Shown here: positions 18,265 through 26,752 of the stretch, in pieces
Layout: each line of letters begins with the position of its first letter
How positions within the stretch are numbered: position 1 is the first letter of the stretch
From: SKUL01 sp964487545
Lineage (GTDB): Bacteria > Bacteroidota > Bacteroidia > Flavobacteriales_D > SKUL01
Direction: 5' to 3'
NCBI GenBank assembly: GCA_964487545.1
Contig: CAZARI010000001.1
Span: 62,001 to 126,000 of the forward strand
DNA length: 64,000 bases
Made by a program: the position numbers and the translations under genes
The notes under the pieces: model-generated
What the model saw: the letters and a program-made list of their open reading frames with translations, nothing else
Told to the model about the DNA's origin: nothing
Databases searched by the model: none

Positions 18265-19257
18265 ATGAAAAATTTATACTTCCTCCTTCTGTTTCTTGGT
18301 ATCGGTCCATTGATGGGCCAAAACACCGCAAACCTGATCTTGTTTACTGAAAATGGCGAACCATTTTTTGCTTATGTCAACAATGTAAAGCAAAACCAAA
18401 CGGCTGCCGGAAATGTGAAGATCACCGATATGACCGCCGAGTATGTAAATCTTAAAATTGAATTCGCAGATCCATCCTTGGGCAGTTTCAGCAGAAACTT
18501 GTCACTGATGTTTGGCCATGAGTTTACCGCTCAGATCAGAATGAACAACAAAGGCAAGTATGTTATCCGACCTTTTAGCCAACCCGTGCCCATCGCTTCG
18601 GCACCTTCGCTCCATGATGATGTACCGGTGATCATATACCACGAAGAACCTTATGTGGATGTTCCCCATACCGAATCAGTGATTATTCATTCGGAAAAGC
18701 CAGTTCCTCCTTCCACTACCATTTCTTATACTGAAAAGGTGGAAACCACTCCAGGAAACACGCAGGTTGATGTAATTATGCCCGGTATTCAAATGAATGT
18801 GAACATCGACGAAAACACGAACCACACACAAACCACCACGACCACCACTACGACTACCACAACGACACTTCCCTCCAGGCCGGTGATTTATGAACCCTTG
18901 TTTATAGAGGAAACCGTTGTTGAAGAATCGCTGATACCCGGCTACAATGGCCCCATTGGATGCGGTGGGTACCTCATGTCGGATCAGCCATTTAAAGCGG
19001 CATTGCAATCCATTTCCAGCAAAACCTTTGAGGGCGATAGAATGACCATGGCCAAACAAATTTGCCGAAACCAATGTCTCACCACTACACAGGTAAAAGA
19101 AATCATGGAACTCTTTACCTTTGAGACCACCAAACTTGACTGGGCAAAGTTGGCTTACGATCACACTTATGATATTGGCAACTATTGGATGCTGAATGAT
19201 GGTTTTACCTTTTCATCGAGCATCAGTGAGTTAGACCAGTTCATTCAATCGAAATAA
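18265..19257 (+). CDS. secreted DUF4476 protein with Thr-rich linker
   Basis: A 330-residue secreted protein, first of a four-gene envelope cluster. An N-terminal signal peptide (MKNLYFLLLFLGIGPLMGQN) is followed by a beta-rich segment to about residue 110, a proline/valine-rich region with a run of nearly continuous threonines around residues 190-205, and a C-terminal DUF4476 domain (about residues 240-328: FKAALQSISSKTFEGDRM to SSISELDQFI). DUF4476 is a helical domain common in Bacteroidota with no established role. Only 3 bases separate it from the CsgG-like gene, so the two are almost certainly co-transcribed. The function is unknown; context suggests an envelope role. Confidence 0.82.
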   Translation: MKNLYFLLLFLGIGPLMGQNTANLILFTENGEPFFAYVNNVKQNQTAAGNVKITDMTAEYVNLKIEFADPSLGSFSRNLSLMFGHEFTAQIRMNNKGKYVIRPFSQPVPIASAPSLHDDVPVIIYHEEPYVDVPHTESVIIHSEKPVPPSTTISYTEKVETTPGNTQVDVIMPGIQMNVNIDENTNHTQTTTTTTTTTTTTLPSRPVIYEPLFIEETVVEESLIPGYNGPIGCGGYLMSDQPFKAALQSISSKTFEGDRMTMAKQICRNQCLTTTQVKEIMELFTFETTKLDWAKLAYDHTYDIGNYWMLNDGFTFSSSISELDQFIQSK

Positions 19258-19260
19258 AAT

Positions 19261-20637
19261 ATGTTTCAAAAATTACAATCGATCATTCTTTTCTGTTTTG
19301 TTGTTGCGGTGATTCTACCTGGGTGCTCCGGTGCGCAATCACTGGCCAAAAAAGGTGAGAAAATGAACGCTACAGGTCACTACACCGAAGCTGCCGATTT
19401 CTTTTACCAGGCCTTAACGCGCAACAGAAACAACCTCAGAGCCAAAATCGGGATGCTCGACGCCGGACAAAAAGTGTTGAACGACAAACTCGACGCATTT
19501 AATCGCACCAATAATATGGGCGACTTGCATCAGGCCGTTCAACTGTATCGCGAAGCCGATGCTTATGCATTAAAAGCACAGCGAATCGGAACCAGTCTGA
19601 ATATACCGGAACATTACACGCGCGATTACAATACATCGAAAGAAATTGTGCTGGAAGAACTCTACAACGAAGCCAATGAGTTATTACAAGACGAACAATA
19701 TGATCAGGCTGAGTCGTTGTTTAAAGAAATCAACCAGCTCGACGCCAATTACCGAGATGTAAAGGGATTGACTGATATTGCCTACTGTCAGCCCCTCTAC
19801 CTACAAGGGAAAGTAGCGCTCGACAACGGCGCCTACCGCATGGCCTACGATTATTTTCAGCAGATTTTGAACCGCACATCAAACTTTAAAGACACACACG
19901 ATCTACAGCAGGAAAGCATCAATAAAGGAAGAATAACCGTGGCTCTGGTGCCCTTTGAAAATGTTACCCGCGAACACAACATCGAGCACCGTGTTAGTGC
20001 ATATCTGCTCGATGACCTGTCCAAAATTCCTGATCCATTTATTCGCTTTGTCGATCGCGGAGATATGGATCAGATTCTTCTGGAGCAGCAATTGAGTGTT
20101 TCAGGAATAATCAACGAACAAACGGCCTCAACGGTTGGTGAAATTGTTGGTGCTCAAGCTTTAATTACTGGAAAAGTGCTCGATTACAAAGAATCAAAAG
20201 GGCGTTTACAGCGTCAGGTTAAGAGAGGATATGAAGGATATCAGGTAAAGAGTCGCAGCGCAGAAACCGGTGCCGAGTTTATCGAAACGCGCTTCAAACC
20301 CGTTGAATATACAGAGTGGACGGCGGCCAGTTCGGTGATGCTTACCTTTCAGTATAAACTTTTGTCGCTCGAAACCGGCGAAGTGTTGCTTTCACGGATT
20401 ATTGAACGCGAAGTCAAAGATGGGGTTAACTACGCCACTTTCGACGGAAATATTGCCCTGTTATACCCTGCAACAGGAAACAACAGAAATGCAACCGCTG
20501 CGGCAAAGCGCGAAATTGACACTAAGTTAAGGTCACGTCGCGAATTGAAATCAGCCTCGGAGTTATCGACGAGTCTCTTTTCGAACCTTGCCGGCGATGT
20601 AGCCAATGACATCGGAAATTACATGTCACAACAATGA
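19261..20637 (+). CDS. TPR lipoprotein with CsgG-like domain
   Basis: A 458-residue lipoprotein with the lipobox VILPGC at about residues 18-23. Residues ~30-220 hold TPR-like helical pairs (YTEAADFFYQALTRN, YDQAESLFKEINQLD, YRMAYDYFQQILNRT). A CsgG-like domain follows from about residue 223: ITVALVPFENVTRE, then RFVDRGDMDQILLEQQLSVSGI and GEIVGAQALITGKV, all signature stretches of CsgG/FlgO-type outer-membrane lipoproteins that form secretion channels or periplasmic assemblies. Whether this one forms a pore is not known. It sits between a DUF4476 protein and two LPP20-type lipoproteins and its stop overlaps the next start (ATGA). Confidence 0.85.
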   Translation: MFQKLQSIILFCFVVAVILPGCSGAQSLAKKGEKMNATGHYTEAADFFYQALTRNRNNLRAKIGMLDAGQKVLNDKLDAFNRTNNMGDLHQAVQLYREADAYALKAQRIGTSLNIPEHYTRDYNTSKEIVLEELYNEANELLQDEQYDQAESLFKEINQLDANYRDVKGLTDIAYCQPLYLQGKVALDNGAYRMAYDYFQQILNRTSNFKDTHDLQQESINKGRITVALVPFENVTREHNIEHRVSAYLLDDLSKIPDPFIRFVDRGDMDQILLEQQLSVSGIINEQTASTVGEIVGAQALITGKVLDYKESKGRLQRQVKRGYEGYQVKSRSAETGAEFIETRFKPVEYTEWTAASSVMLTFQYKLLSLETGEVLLSRIIEREVKDGVNYATFDGNIALLYPATGNNRNATAAAKREIDTKLRSRRELKSASELSTSLFSNLAGDVANDIGNYMSQQ

Positions 20638-22037
20638 TGAAAACACCCCGGGTTTTTCTATTGCTGGTCGTGCTGATGTTGATTGGTTCGTGCGGGAGAA
20701 AGCCCATCGTTCAAAGCACCGTACCAGTAGATCAGCCACTTTCCGAAACACGTCCCCACTGGGTGCAAGGCAAGCCATCGTCGTCGGTGTATTTCTACGG
20801 AATTGGGCTGGCTCAGAAAACGCCAGAAAATTATGAGTATCTCGAGGTGGCCCGAAAGAATGCCCTCAATGATCTGGCCTCCGAAATACAAGTCAACGTT
20901 TCCTCTAATTCCATTCTATACACCCTGGAGCGCGATTACAAGTTTCATTCGGAGTTTATCGAAACCATCACCACAACTACCAGCCTCGATCTTGAAGGGT
21001 ATGAAATGACTGACAGTTGGGAAAGCGAAAATCAATACTGGGTGTTTTATCGATTAAACCGCGCCGACTATTACGCTAAAAAAGAAGCTGAGAAACAAGC
21101 TGTTTTAAAAAATGCTGCCGATTTTTTCACCAGCGGCCTCAAGGCCTGGAAAAATCAGCAGGTGTTGTCGGCTTTTGATTTACAATTGCGCGCATTGAGT
21201 GTAATGAAACCCTATTGGGCAGAAAGCAATGAATATGATATTGATGGTCAAAATTTGCTGCTGGACAACGTTATATTGCAACAGATTCAGAACATGGCCA
21301 ACCAGATGCGCCTGCAGGCCGCGCCCAAAAAAGTCACCCTCCATCTCGGCAATCGGTTTAAAACCGTTTGCGAAATCACAGCAGTTGACCTTCAATCTTC
21401 CAACGGCCTGATTGGGCTTCCACTGCGATATCGTTTCCGGTCGGCAGATGGTATTCAGCGCGGTTCATTGAATACAGACATCGATGGCAAAATTTCGATC
21501 GGAATAGAAAACCCAGATTTACAAAATGATTTGCAAGAGCTGGAAGTTTTTGCCGAACTCGACAAACTCTTTGATCCGCGGGCATTAGATGCGGATATGC
21601 GTCAACTAATAAGTGGACTTCCCTCGCCCGAAATCCGGATTCCTATTGAATTGCGGCGACCGGTTTTTTATCTGCAAAGCTCAGAACAAAACCTACACTA
21701 TCGCGAAAATCTGAGTTACCTGCGCGACTATCTCAGCACAGAGCTCATCAAAAGAGGATTGCCCGTTACACAAAATAAAAGCAAGGCCGACATTATAGTC
21801 CAAATTAGCGGACGCACGCGCGATGGTGGAGAAAGTAACGGATTTGCCATTGCCTTTCTCGACATGCAAATTAAATTCATGCATCCCAATGGAAAAAATG
21901 TATTTTACGAGCAGTCGTTCAACGATGTGAAAGGGGTGAGCGGCACCGCAGAACGCGCAGGACTGAAGGCATTTGAAAACGGCACCAATAAAATCGATCG
22001 CACTTTTATGGAGAAATCCCTGAAAGCCATTATCTAA
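20634..22037 (+). CDS. large LPP20-family-like lipoprotein
   Basis: A 467-residue lipoprotein with the lipobox LIGSC at residues 16-20. After RPHWV, a typical LPP20 entry motif, comes a GIGLAQ...ARKNALNDLASEIQVNVSS stretch (about residues 55-95), the pattern of LPP20/FlgP-like domains in which an Ala-rich helix packs on a small sheet. The middle and C-terminal parts (about residues 160-467) have no recognised domain; a region near residue 360-400 (YLSTELIKRGLPVTQNKSKADIIVQISG) resembles CsgG/TolB-like N-terminal folds. It overlaps the CsgG-like gene by 4 bases, implying coupled production. A second ATG one codon later (20637) is an alternative start. Confidence 0.72.
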   Translation: MMKTPRVFLLLVVLMLIGSCGRKPIVQSTVPVDQPLSETRPHWVQGKPSSSVYFYGIGLAQKTPENYEYLEVARKNALNDLASEIQVNVSSNSILYTLERDYKFHSEFIETITTTTSLDLEGYEMTDSWESENQYWVFYRLNRADYYAKKEAEKQAVLKNAADFFTSGLKAWKNQQVLSAFDLQLRALSVMKPYWAESNEYDIDGQNLLLDNVILQQIQNMANQMRLQAAPKKVTLHLGNRFKTVCEITAVDLQSSNGLIGLPLRYRFRSADGIQRGSLNTDIDGKISIGIENPDLQNDLQELEVFAELDKLFDPRALDADMRQLISGLPSPEIRIPIELRRPVFYLQSSEQNLHYRENLSYLRDYLSTELIKRGLPVTQNKSKADIIVQISGRTRDGGESNGFAIAFLDMQIKFMHPNGKNVFYEQSFNDVKGVSGTAERAGLKAFENGTNKIDRTFMEKSLKAII

Positions 22038-22103
22038 TCATTATAATTTTAATTTTGGCACAGTTTGTGAAAAACCCTCATTAAATTTAAAAACCAGAAC
22101 TAT

Positions 22104-22706
22104 ATGAAAGCTTTACTCAACCCCCGCTTATTCACCATGGCATTGCTAGCCGTAAGTCTTGCCTTTAGTACTACTAGTTGCGGCAAAAAGAAAAAAGCCG
22201 CTGAAGCCGCACCACCCGCTGGCGAAACATTAATTAAGCAATACTGTGCAGGGGAGCAGTATTTCAGCGACAAGAATTTTTTCCGCGCCAATAATCTCGG
22301 CGAAAGTGCAGATCAGGCAACGGCAAAGAAGAGAGCATTTAGCAACGCCCGTGCTGACCTCGCCTCTTCTGTCAACACCACCATCAGAGCAGTTGTCGAC
22401 AATTATGTGAATTCGCGCGAGTTTAATAACCGCGAAGAGATCGAGGAGCGTTTTGAAGGGTTGAGCCGCGAAATTATCGATCAGCAGTTGAACGGTGTAA
22501 AAACCATTTGCGAAGAAGTAGTAATGGTAAACAGCACCGGGAAGTACAAATATTACATCGCTATTGAGCTTTCTGGACAGGATATGGTTGCTGCATTCAG
22601 TGATCGCGTGTCAAAAGATGAGCGATTGCAGATTGACTACGACTACCAGCAGTTCAGAGAAACTTTTGAACGGGAAATGGATCGCATGGAAAACAGCCGA
22701 CCCTGA
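22104..22706 (+). CDS. small LPP20-like lipoprotein
   Basis: A 200-residue lipoprotein, last of the envelope cluster. The signal peptide ends in the lipobox TTSC at about residue 26, followed by GKKKKAAEAAPPAG, a charged then Pro/Ala linker. The body has AKKRAFSNARADLASSVNTTIRAVVDNY around residues 75-100 and TGKYKYYIAIELS near residue 155, matching the LPP20 fold (helix with regularly spaced alanines, then a Y.V.IEL strand). The last ~40 residues are charged and helical. It lies 66 bases after the larger LPP20-like gene and is followed by a strong terminator. Confidence 0.75.
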   Translation: MKALLNPRLFTMALLAVSLAFSTTSCGKKKKAAEAAPPAGETLIKQYCAGEQYFSDKNFFRANNLGESADQATAKKRAFSNARADLASSVNTTIRAVVDNYVNSREFNNREEIEERFEGLSREIIDQQLNGVKTICEEVVMVNSTGKYKYYIAIELSGQDMVAAFSDRVSKDERLQIDYDYQQFRETFEREMDRMENSRP

Positions 22707-22725
22707 TTTAGGCCCAAATCCAATC

Positions 22726-22764
22726 AAAAAAATCCTTTTCTGAAATTCAGGAAGGGATTTTTTA
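22726..22764. terminator. bidirectional-looking terminator after the CsgG/LPP20 cluster
   Basis: Bases 22727-22743 pair with 22747-22763 (A-run, TCCTTTTCTGA / TCAGGAAGGGA, T-run) with a 3-base loop and two G-U pairs. It closes the envelope cluster and overlaps the promoter region of the DUF423 gene. Confidence 0.82.
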
Positions 22765-22774
22765 ATTTGCAGCC

Positions 22775-23182
22775 ATGAACACCACCCTTTTTCGAACCGG
22801 CGCCCTGTTGATGGCGCTTGCCGTAATCCTCGGAGCGCTTGGCGCCCACAGTCTCGAACGAATGTTATCGCCCGATTTACTCGACTCTTTTGAAACCGGC
22901 GTTCGCTATCACATATACCACAGTTTGACTTTGCTGATCATTGCCGGATTTTACCAACACCTTTCACTATCCTATGCCCGATGGGCATCGCGATTAATGC
23001 TCATTGGAGTGGTCTGCTTTTCGGGATCGATCTACCTTTTCACTTTTGGACATCTATTTTCTATGCGGCTTGCCGGACACCTGTGGTGGATTACGCCACT
23101 GGGTGGTATTTTGCTCATCGCCGGCTGGCTCACCCTCTTCTTTGGAACGGGTGTTATTAATCCGCACCTGAAAAAGAAGTAA
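22775..23182 (+). CDS. DUF423 family membrane protein
   Basis: A 135-residue inner-membrane protein with four hydrophobic helices, of the DUF423/YgdD family. The conserved N-terminal ALAVILGALGAHSLE and YHIYHSLTLLIIA signatures are both present, and the length is normal for the family. The function of DUF423 proteins is not established. The gene stands alone between two terminators. A TTAATTTG box ends 5 bases before the ATG, another case where a promoter-like box touches the start codon. Confidence 0.9.
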   Translation: MNTTLFRTGALLMALAVILGALGAHSLERMLSPDLLDSFETGVRYHIYHSLTLLIIAGFYQHLSLSYARWASRLMLIGVVCFSGSIYLFTFGHLFSMRLAGHLWWITPLGGILLIAGWLTLFFGTGVINPHLKKK

Positions 23183-23325
23183 ACAGGCCAACTATCAATG
23201 AATCGATCGCTTACTGAATTTCAGCACCCCCATTGTCGGTAAAATGCCCAAAAAGATTCTTCCTATCCCTTCAAAACTTTACCTTTGTTTCACATTACGA
23301 TAAAGTCTAACCAATTTTAGTCATT

Positions 23326-24942
23326 ATGAACGAATTCGGAAGAAAGCCGAATAATGCAGACCTGAGCTATCTGGGGCTAAATCGCGCAGAGAATATTTTT
23401 TGGAATTTATCTCCTGCGGAGCTCGTTGAAGAGACCATTGTCAAAGGACAAGGACTCCTAACCCACACGGGGTCACTCGCTGTAAATACGGGAGAATTTA
23501 CCGGCCGCTCGCCAAAAGACCGGTTTATTGTGTGCGACGACAAAACAAAGGACGCTGTTTGGTGGGGTGACATCAATATAAAATTTGATATTGACCACTT
23601 TGATCGGTTGCAGCAACGCATGCAGGCCTACCTAAGCAACAGAGACATTTATGTGAAAGATGCCTATGTATGTGCCGACGAAGATTACCGCATGAACGTC
23701 CGATTGGTTTCTGAGTACCCTTGGTCTAGCCTGTTTGGTCACAATATGTTTCTCCGCCCGGAAGTAGATGAAATAGATGATTTCGCTCCGGAATGGAACA
23801 TCCTCTGCGCACCAGGCTTTTATGCCGATCCGGAAATTGATAACACCCGTCAACACAACTTTGCGGTGATCAACTTCACCAAAAAAATGATTTTGATTGG
23901 CGGCACCGGTTACACTGGAGAAATTAAAAAGGGAATTTTCTCGGTATTGAACTTTATCCTTCCGCACGAGAAGAATGTGCTTTCGATGCACTGCTCGGCC
24001 AATGTGGGTGAAGAGGGTGATACTGCAGTATTCTTCGGATTGTCCGGAACCGGAAAAACCACCTTGTCATCAGACCCCAACCGAAGGCTGATTGGTGACG
24101 ACGAGCACGGATGGGCAGATGGCAGCGTATTCAACTTCGAAGGGGGTTGCTATGCAAAAACGATTGACCTCTCTTCTGAACGCGAGCCGCAGATTTTTGA
24201 CGCGATCAAATTTGGTTCATTACTCGAGAATATTGGTTTTGATGAAGACAATCCTTCTATTCCAAACTACGAGGACTCAACCATTACCGAAAATACACGG
24301 GTGAGCTATCCCATTCACCATATCGACAACATTATGGTTCCTTCGGTGGGATCAGATCCTAAAAATATCTTTTTTCTGACCTGCGATGCATACGGTGTAC
24401 TTCCTCCCATTTCTCGCCTTACAAGAGGTCAGGCCATGTATCACTTCATGAGCGGATATACGGCTAAGGTTGCGGGAACTGAAGCGGGCATTACTGAACC
24501 ACAAACTGCATTTTCGGCCTGCTTCGGGGCACCGTTTATGCCTTTGCACCCCTCGCGCTATGCCGAGATGCTTGGAAAGAAAATGGATGAGCGAGATGTA
24601 AGAGTATGGTTGGTGAATACCGGGTGGTCTGGTGGACCGTACGGCGAAGGAGATCGCATTAAATTGCGCTATACCCGCGCCATGATTACGGCCGCACTCA
24701 CCGGAAAACTCAATGATGTGGAGTATAAAGAGCATGAAATTTTCGGACTGCAAATGCCCGTATCCTGCCCAGATGTTCCGGCTGAGATGCTCAATCCAAA
24801 ATCCACCTGGAAAGATCAATCTGCATACGACAAGACCGCACAGTCGCTGGCCGCAAAGTTTGTTGCCAACTTCAAGAAATTTGAAGAACACACCAGCGAA
24901 GAGATTATCAGTGCAGGACCACTCGTGCGGGTGAATGCATAA
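23326..24942 (+). CDS. pckA: phosphoenolpyruvate carboxykinase (ATP)
   Basis: A 538-residue ATP-dependent PEP carboxykinase, which converts oxaloacetate and ATP to PEP, CO2 and ADP at the entry of gluconeogenesis. The signature GEFTGRSPKDRF is near residues 57-68, the kinase P-loop FGLSGTGKTTLSSD near 237-250, and the metal/substrate motif LIGDDEHGW follows. Length fits the family. The start ATG at 23326 gives MNEFGRKPNNADLSYLGL; a TACCTTTG -7 box at 23280-23287 lies 38 bases upstream. A strong terminator follows, so it is monocistronic. Confidence 0.97.
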   Translation: MNEFGRKPNNADLSYLGLNRAENIFWNLSPAELVEETIVKGQGLLTHTGSLAVNTGEFTGRSPKDRFIVCDDKTKDAVWWGDINIKFDIDHFDRLQQRMQAYLSNRDIYVKDAYVCADEDYRMNVRLVSEYPWSSLFGHNMFLRPEVDEIDDFAPEWNILCAPGFYADPEIDNTRQHNFAVINFTKKMILIGGTGYTGEIKKGIFSVLNFILPHEKNVLSMHCSANVGEEGDTAVFFGLSGTGKTTLSSDPNRRLIGDDEHGWADGSVFNFEGGCYAKTIDLSSEREPQIFDAIKFGSLLENIGFDEDNPSIPNYEDSTITENTRVSYPIHHIDNIMVPSVGSDPKNIFFLTCDAYGVLPPISRLTRGQAMYHFMSGYTAKVAGTEAGITEPQTAFSACFGAPFMPLHPSRYAEMLGKKMDERDVRVWLVNTGWSGGPYGEGDRIKLRYTRAMITAALTGKLNDVEYKEHEIFGLQMPVSCPDVPAEMLNPKSTWKDQSAYDKTAQSLAAKFVANFKKFEEHTSEEIISAGPLVRVNA

Positions 24943-24961
24943 CACCATTAGATAAAGATTC

Positions 24962-24997
24962 AAAAACCGCTTCGAAATTTTCGGAGCGGTTTTTTTT
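24962..24997 (+). terminator. terminator after pckA
   Basis: An 11-bp stem (24966-24976 with 24980-24990, one G-U pair) with a 3-base loop is followed by eight T residues. It begins 20 bases after the pckA stop. Confidence 0.9.
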
Positions 24998-25057
24998 ATT
25001 GCAATGATCCATACCGCGAAACACTAGCACCTGACACCGAATTTTTAACTTTGCGCC

Positions 25058-25759
25058 ATGCACGTTTTTTTCGCCGAAACCATCGTCAACAATCAATTGG
25101 TACTATCGCACGAAGAAAGTGTGCACGCTGTTCGCGTACTGCGTATTCAACCCGGTGACTCTGCCGTAATTCTCAACGGAAAAGGCGACAAGTTCATCGC
25201 TCGATATGAAGGAACCAAAAGCAAGCAGTGTTTTTTCTCGGTAGAAGAATCGGTGAAAATTGCACCGCGAACGATTCACCTCACCATTGCCGTTGCCCCT
25301 ACCAAATCCATCGATCGCTTTGAGTGGTTTCTCGAGAAAGCAACTGAGATCGGAGTGGAAAAAATTATTCCGATCGTATCACACCATTCCGAGAGAAAAA
25401 TCATCAAGCTGGAGCGAAGCAAAAAGGTGTTGATTGCAGCGATGAAACAATCGCGTACAGCTTGGTTGCCCGAAATTACAGAGCCGGTAAGCTTCCAAGA
25501 TTTTCTCATAGCGCAAAGTGAAATGCAGGAAATGCGGTACATTGCACACTGCCATTCTGATACACTTCCGCATCTTTTTCACCAGCCCATTAATGGAGCA
25601 TTTCATATTTTAATTGGCCCTGAAGGAGATTTTGATGCCGAAGAAGTAAAACAAGCTGTTGATTCAGGCTGGAAAGAAATATCTTTGGGTACAAATCGTT
25701 TGCGAACCGAAACCGCTGCGCTCGTTGCTGTTCATACCATTGCCTTAAAAAACCTATGA
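25058..25759 (+). CDS. rsmE: 16S rRNA (uracil1498-N3)-methyltransferase
   Basis: A 233-residue SPOUT methyltransferase that modifies U1498 of 16S rRNA. An N-terminal PUA-like part (residues 1-70) is followed by the SPOUT fold with its two signatures, IGPEGDFDAEEV near residue 188 and LGTNRLRTETAAL near 213. The segment KSIDRFEWFLEKATEIGVEKI is also typical. A TAACTTTG box ends only 4 bases before the ATG. The stop overlaps the next gene's start (ATGA), coupling it to a small lipoprotein and a DUF4159 protein. Confidence 0.95.
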   Translation: MHVFFAETIVNNQLVLSHEESVHAVRVLRIQPGDSAVILNGKGDKFIARYEGTKSKQCFFSVEESVKIAPRTIHLTIAVAPTKSIDRFEWFLEKATEIGVEKIIPIVSHHSERKIIKLERSKKVLIAAMKQSRTAWLPEITEPVSFQDFLIAQSEMQEMRYIAHCHSDTLPHLFHQPINGAFHILIGPEGDFDAEEVKQAVDSGWKEISLGTNRLRTETAALVAVHTIALKNL

Positions 25760-26073
25760 AATCGCTGTTTTTCTCATTTATACTGTTGGCCGGTGTGCTT
25801 TTTTCGTGCAAGGACGTGGAAATGGATCGGATTTGCGAACCTGAAATCCTGCGAAATTTCAACATCGTTTACAACGCGCACTTTAAAGGTCAACTGATTT
25901 TTAACAACACTTGTAATGACACGGCATACGTGTTGCGCACGGATATGCCCAACGAGGTTGTTCCTCCGGGAAAACAGGTTTCGTACAATCTGACATCGGG
26001 TGAACAATATTATATCGCGATAAATTGCAGTGATTCATCTCACACTTATATCTACCAGAATACATGTCCATAA
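25756..26073 (+). CDS. small cysteine-containing lipoprotein of unknown function
   Basis: A 105-residue predicted lipoprotein; I recognise no family. The signal peptide ends in LFSC at about residue 18. The mature part is beta-rich and has four further cysteines (in RICEPE, NNTCND, INCSDS and NTCP), which could form disulfides. It overlaps rsmE by 4 bases at its start and the DUF4159 gene by 10 bases at its end, so it is certainly read as part of that transcript. The tight overlaps argue that it is real in spite of its small size. Confidence 0.75.
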   Translation: MKSLFFSFILLAGVLFSCKDVEMDRICEPEILRNFNIVYNAHFKGQLIFNNTCNDTAYVLRTDMPNEVVPPGKQVSYNLTSGEQYYIAINCSDSSHTYIYQNTCP

Positions 26074-26738
26074 TCAGAGTCTTAGCTTTTCTATTCGTTT
26101 CGATGATCGCCGGTGATGTTTTTGCACAGAGCGGCTCGTATCAGTTTGCAGTGTTAAAATATCGCGGTGGCGGCGACTGGTATGCCGATCCGACAGCAGT
26201 TCCCAATCTGGCGGCCTTTTGCAACGCGAATCTGAACATGAAAATCGCCAACGAAGTGGCTATTGTTGAAGTAGGTAGTTCCGATCTATTCAACTATCCA
26301 TTTGTTCACATGACCGGACATGGCAACGTGGTGTTTAATGCTTCGGAGGTTGAGAATCTTCGAACTTACCTTGAAGGTGGTGGATTTTTGCACATCGACG
26401 ATAACTACGGAATGGATCCTTTTATTCGGCCTCAACTTCAAAAGTTATTTCCCGATCAGGAATTGGTAGAGCTGCCCTACTCCCACCCGATATTTAACCA
26501 GCGCTATTCTTTTCCCAACGGGTTGCCAAAAATTCACGAACATGACGGCAAACCCCCGCAAGGTTTCGGGCTCTTTCACGATGGAAGGCTCGTGCTTTTC
26601 TACACCTATGAATCGGATATTAGCGATGGCTGGGAGGACGCTGAAGTGCACGGAAATGATGAATCTACTCGTCAAAGGTCTTTGCAAATGGGAGCCAATA
26701 TCGTGCAGTTCGTGTTTAGCGATGCCAACGAGTTATAG
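26064..26738 (+). CDS. secreted DUF4159 domain protein
   Basis: A 224-residue exported protein. The signal peptide (residues 1-21, ending VFAQS) precedes a DUF4159 domain that fills the rest. DUF4159 has a glutamine-amidotransferase-like fold, seen here in the FAVLKYRGGGDWYADP beginning, the central GGGFLHIDDNYG and the YSHPIFNQRYSFPNGLPKIHEH segment; no catalytic cysteine-type triad is evident. DUF4159 proteins commonly sit near DUF58/MoxR-like clusters, though the DUF58 gene of this window is 19 kb away. It overlaps the preceding lipoprotein gene by 10 bases. Confidence 0.88.
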   Translation: MSIIRVLAFLFVSMIAGDVFAQSGSYQFAVLKYRGGGDWYADPTAVPNLAAFCNANLNMKIANEVAIVEVGSSDLFNYPFVHMTGHGNVVFNASEVENLRTYLEGGGFLHIDDNYGMDPFIRPQLQKLFPDQELVELPYSHPIFNQRYSFPNGLPKIHEHDGKPPQGFGLFHDGRLVLFYTYESDISDGWEDAEVHGNDESTRQRSLQMGANIVQFVFSDANEL

Positions 26739-26752
26739 GCCTAATCATTCTT

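Noticed and set aside
18830..18872. ACC/ACT triplet repeats as a phase-variation tract
   Set aside because: The repeat is imperfect and in units of three inside a reading frame, so slippage would alter the number of threonines, not switch the gene off.
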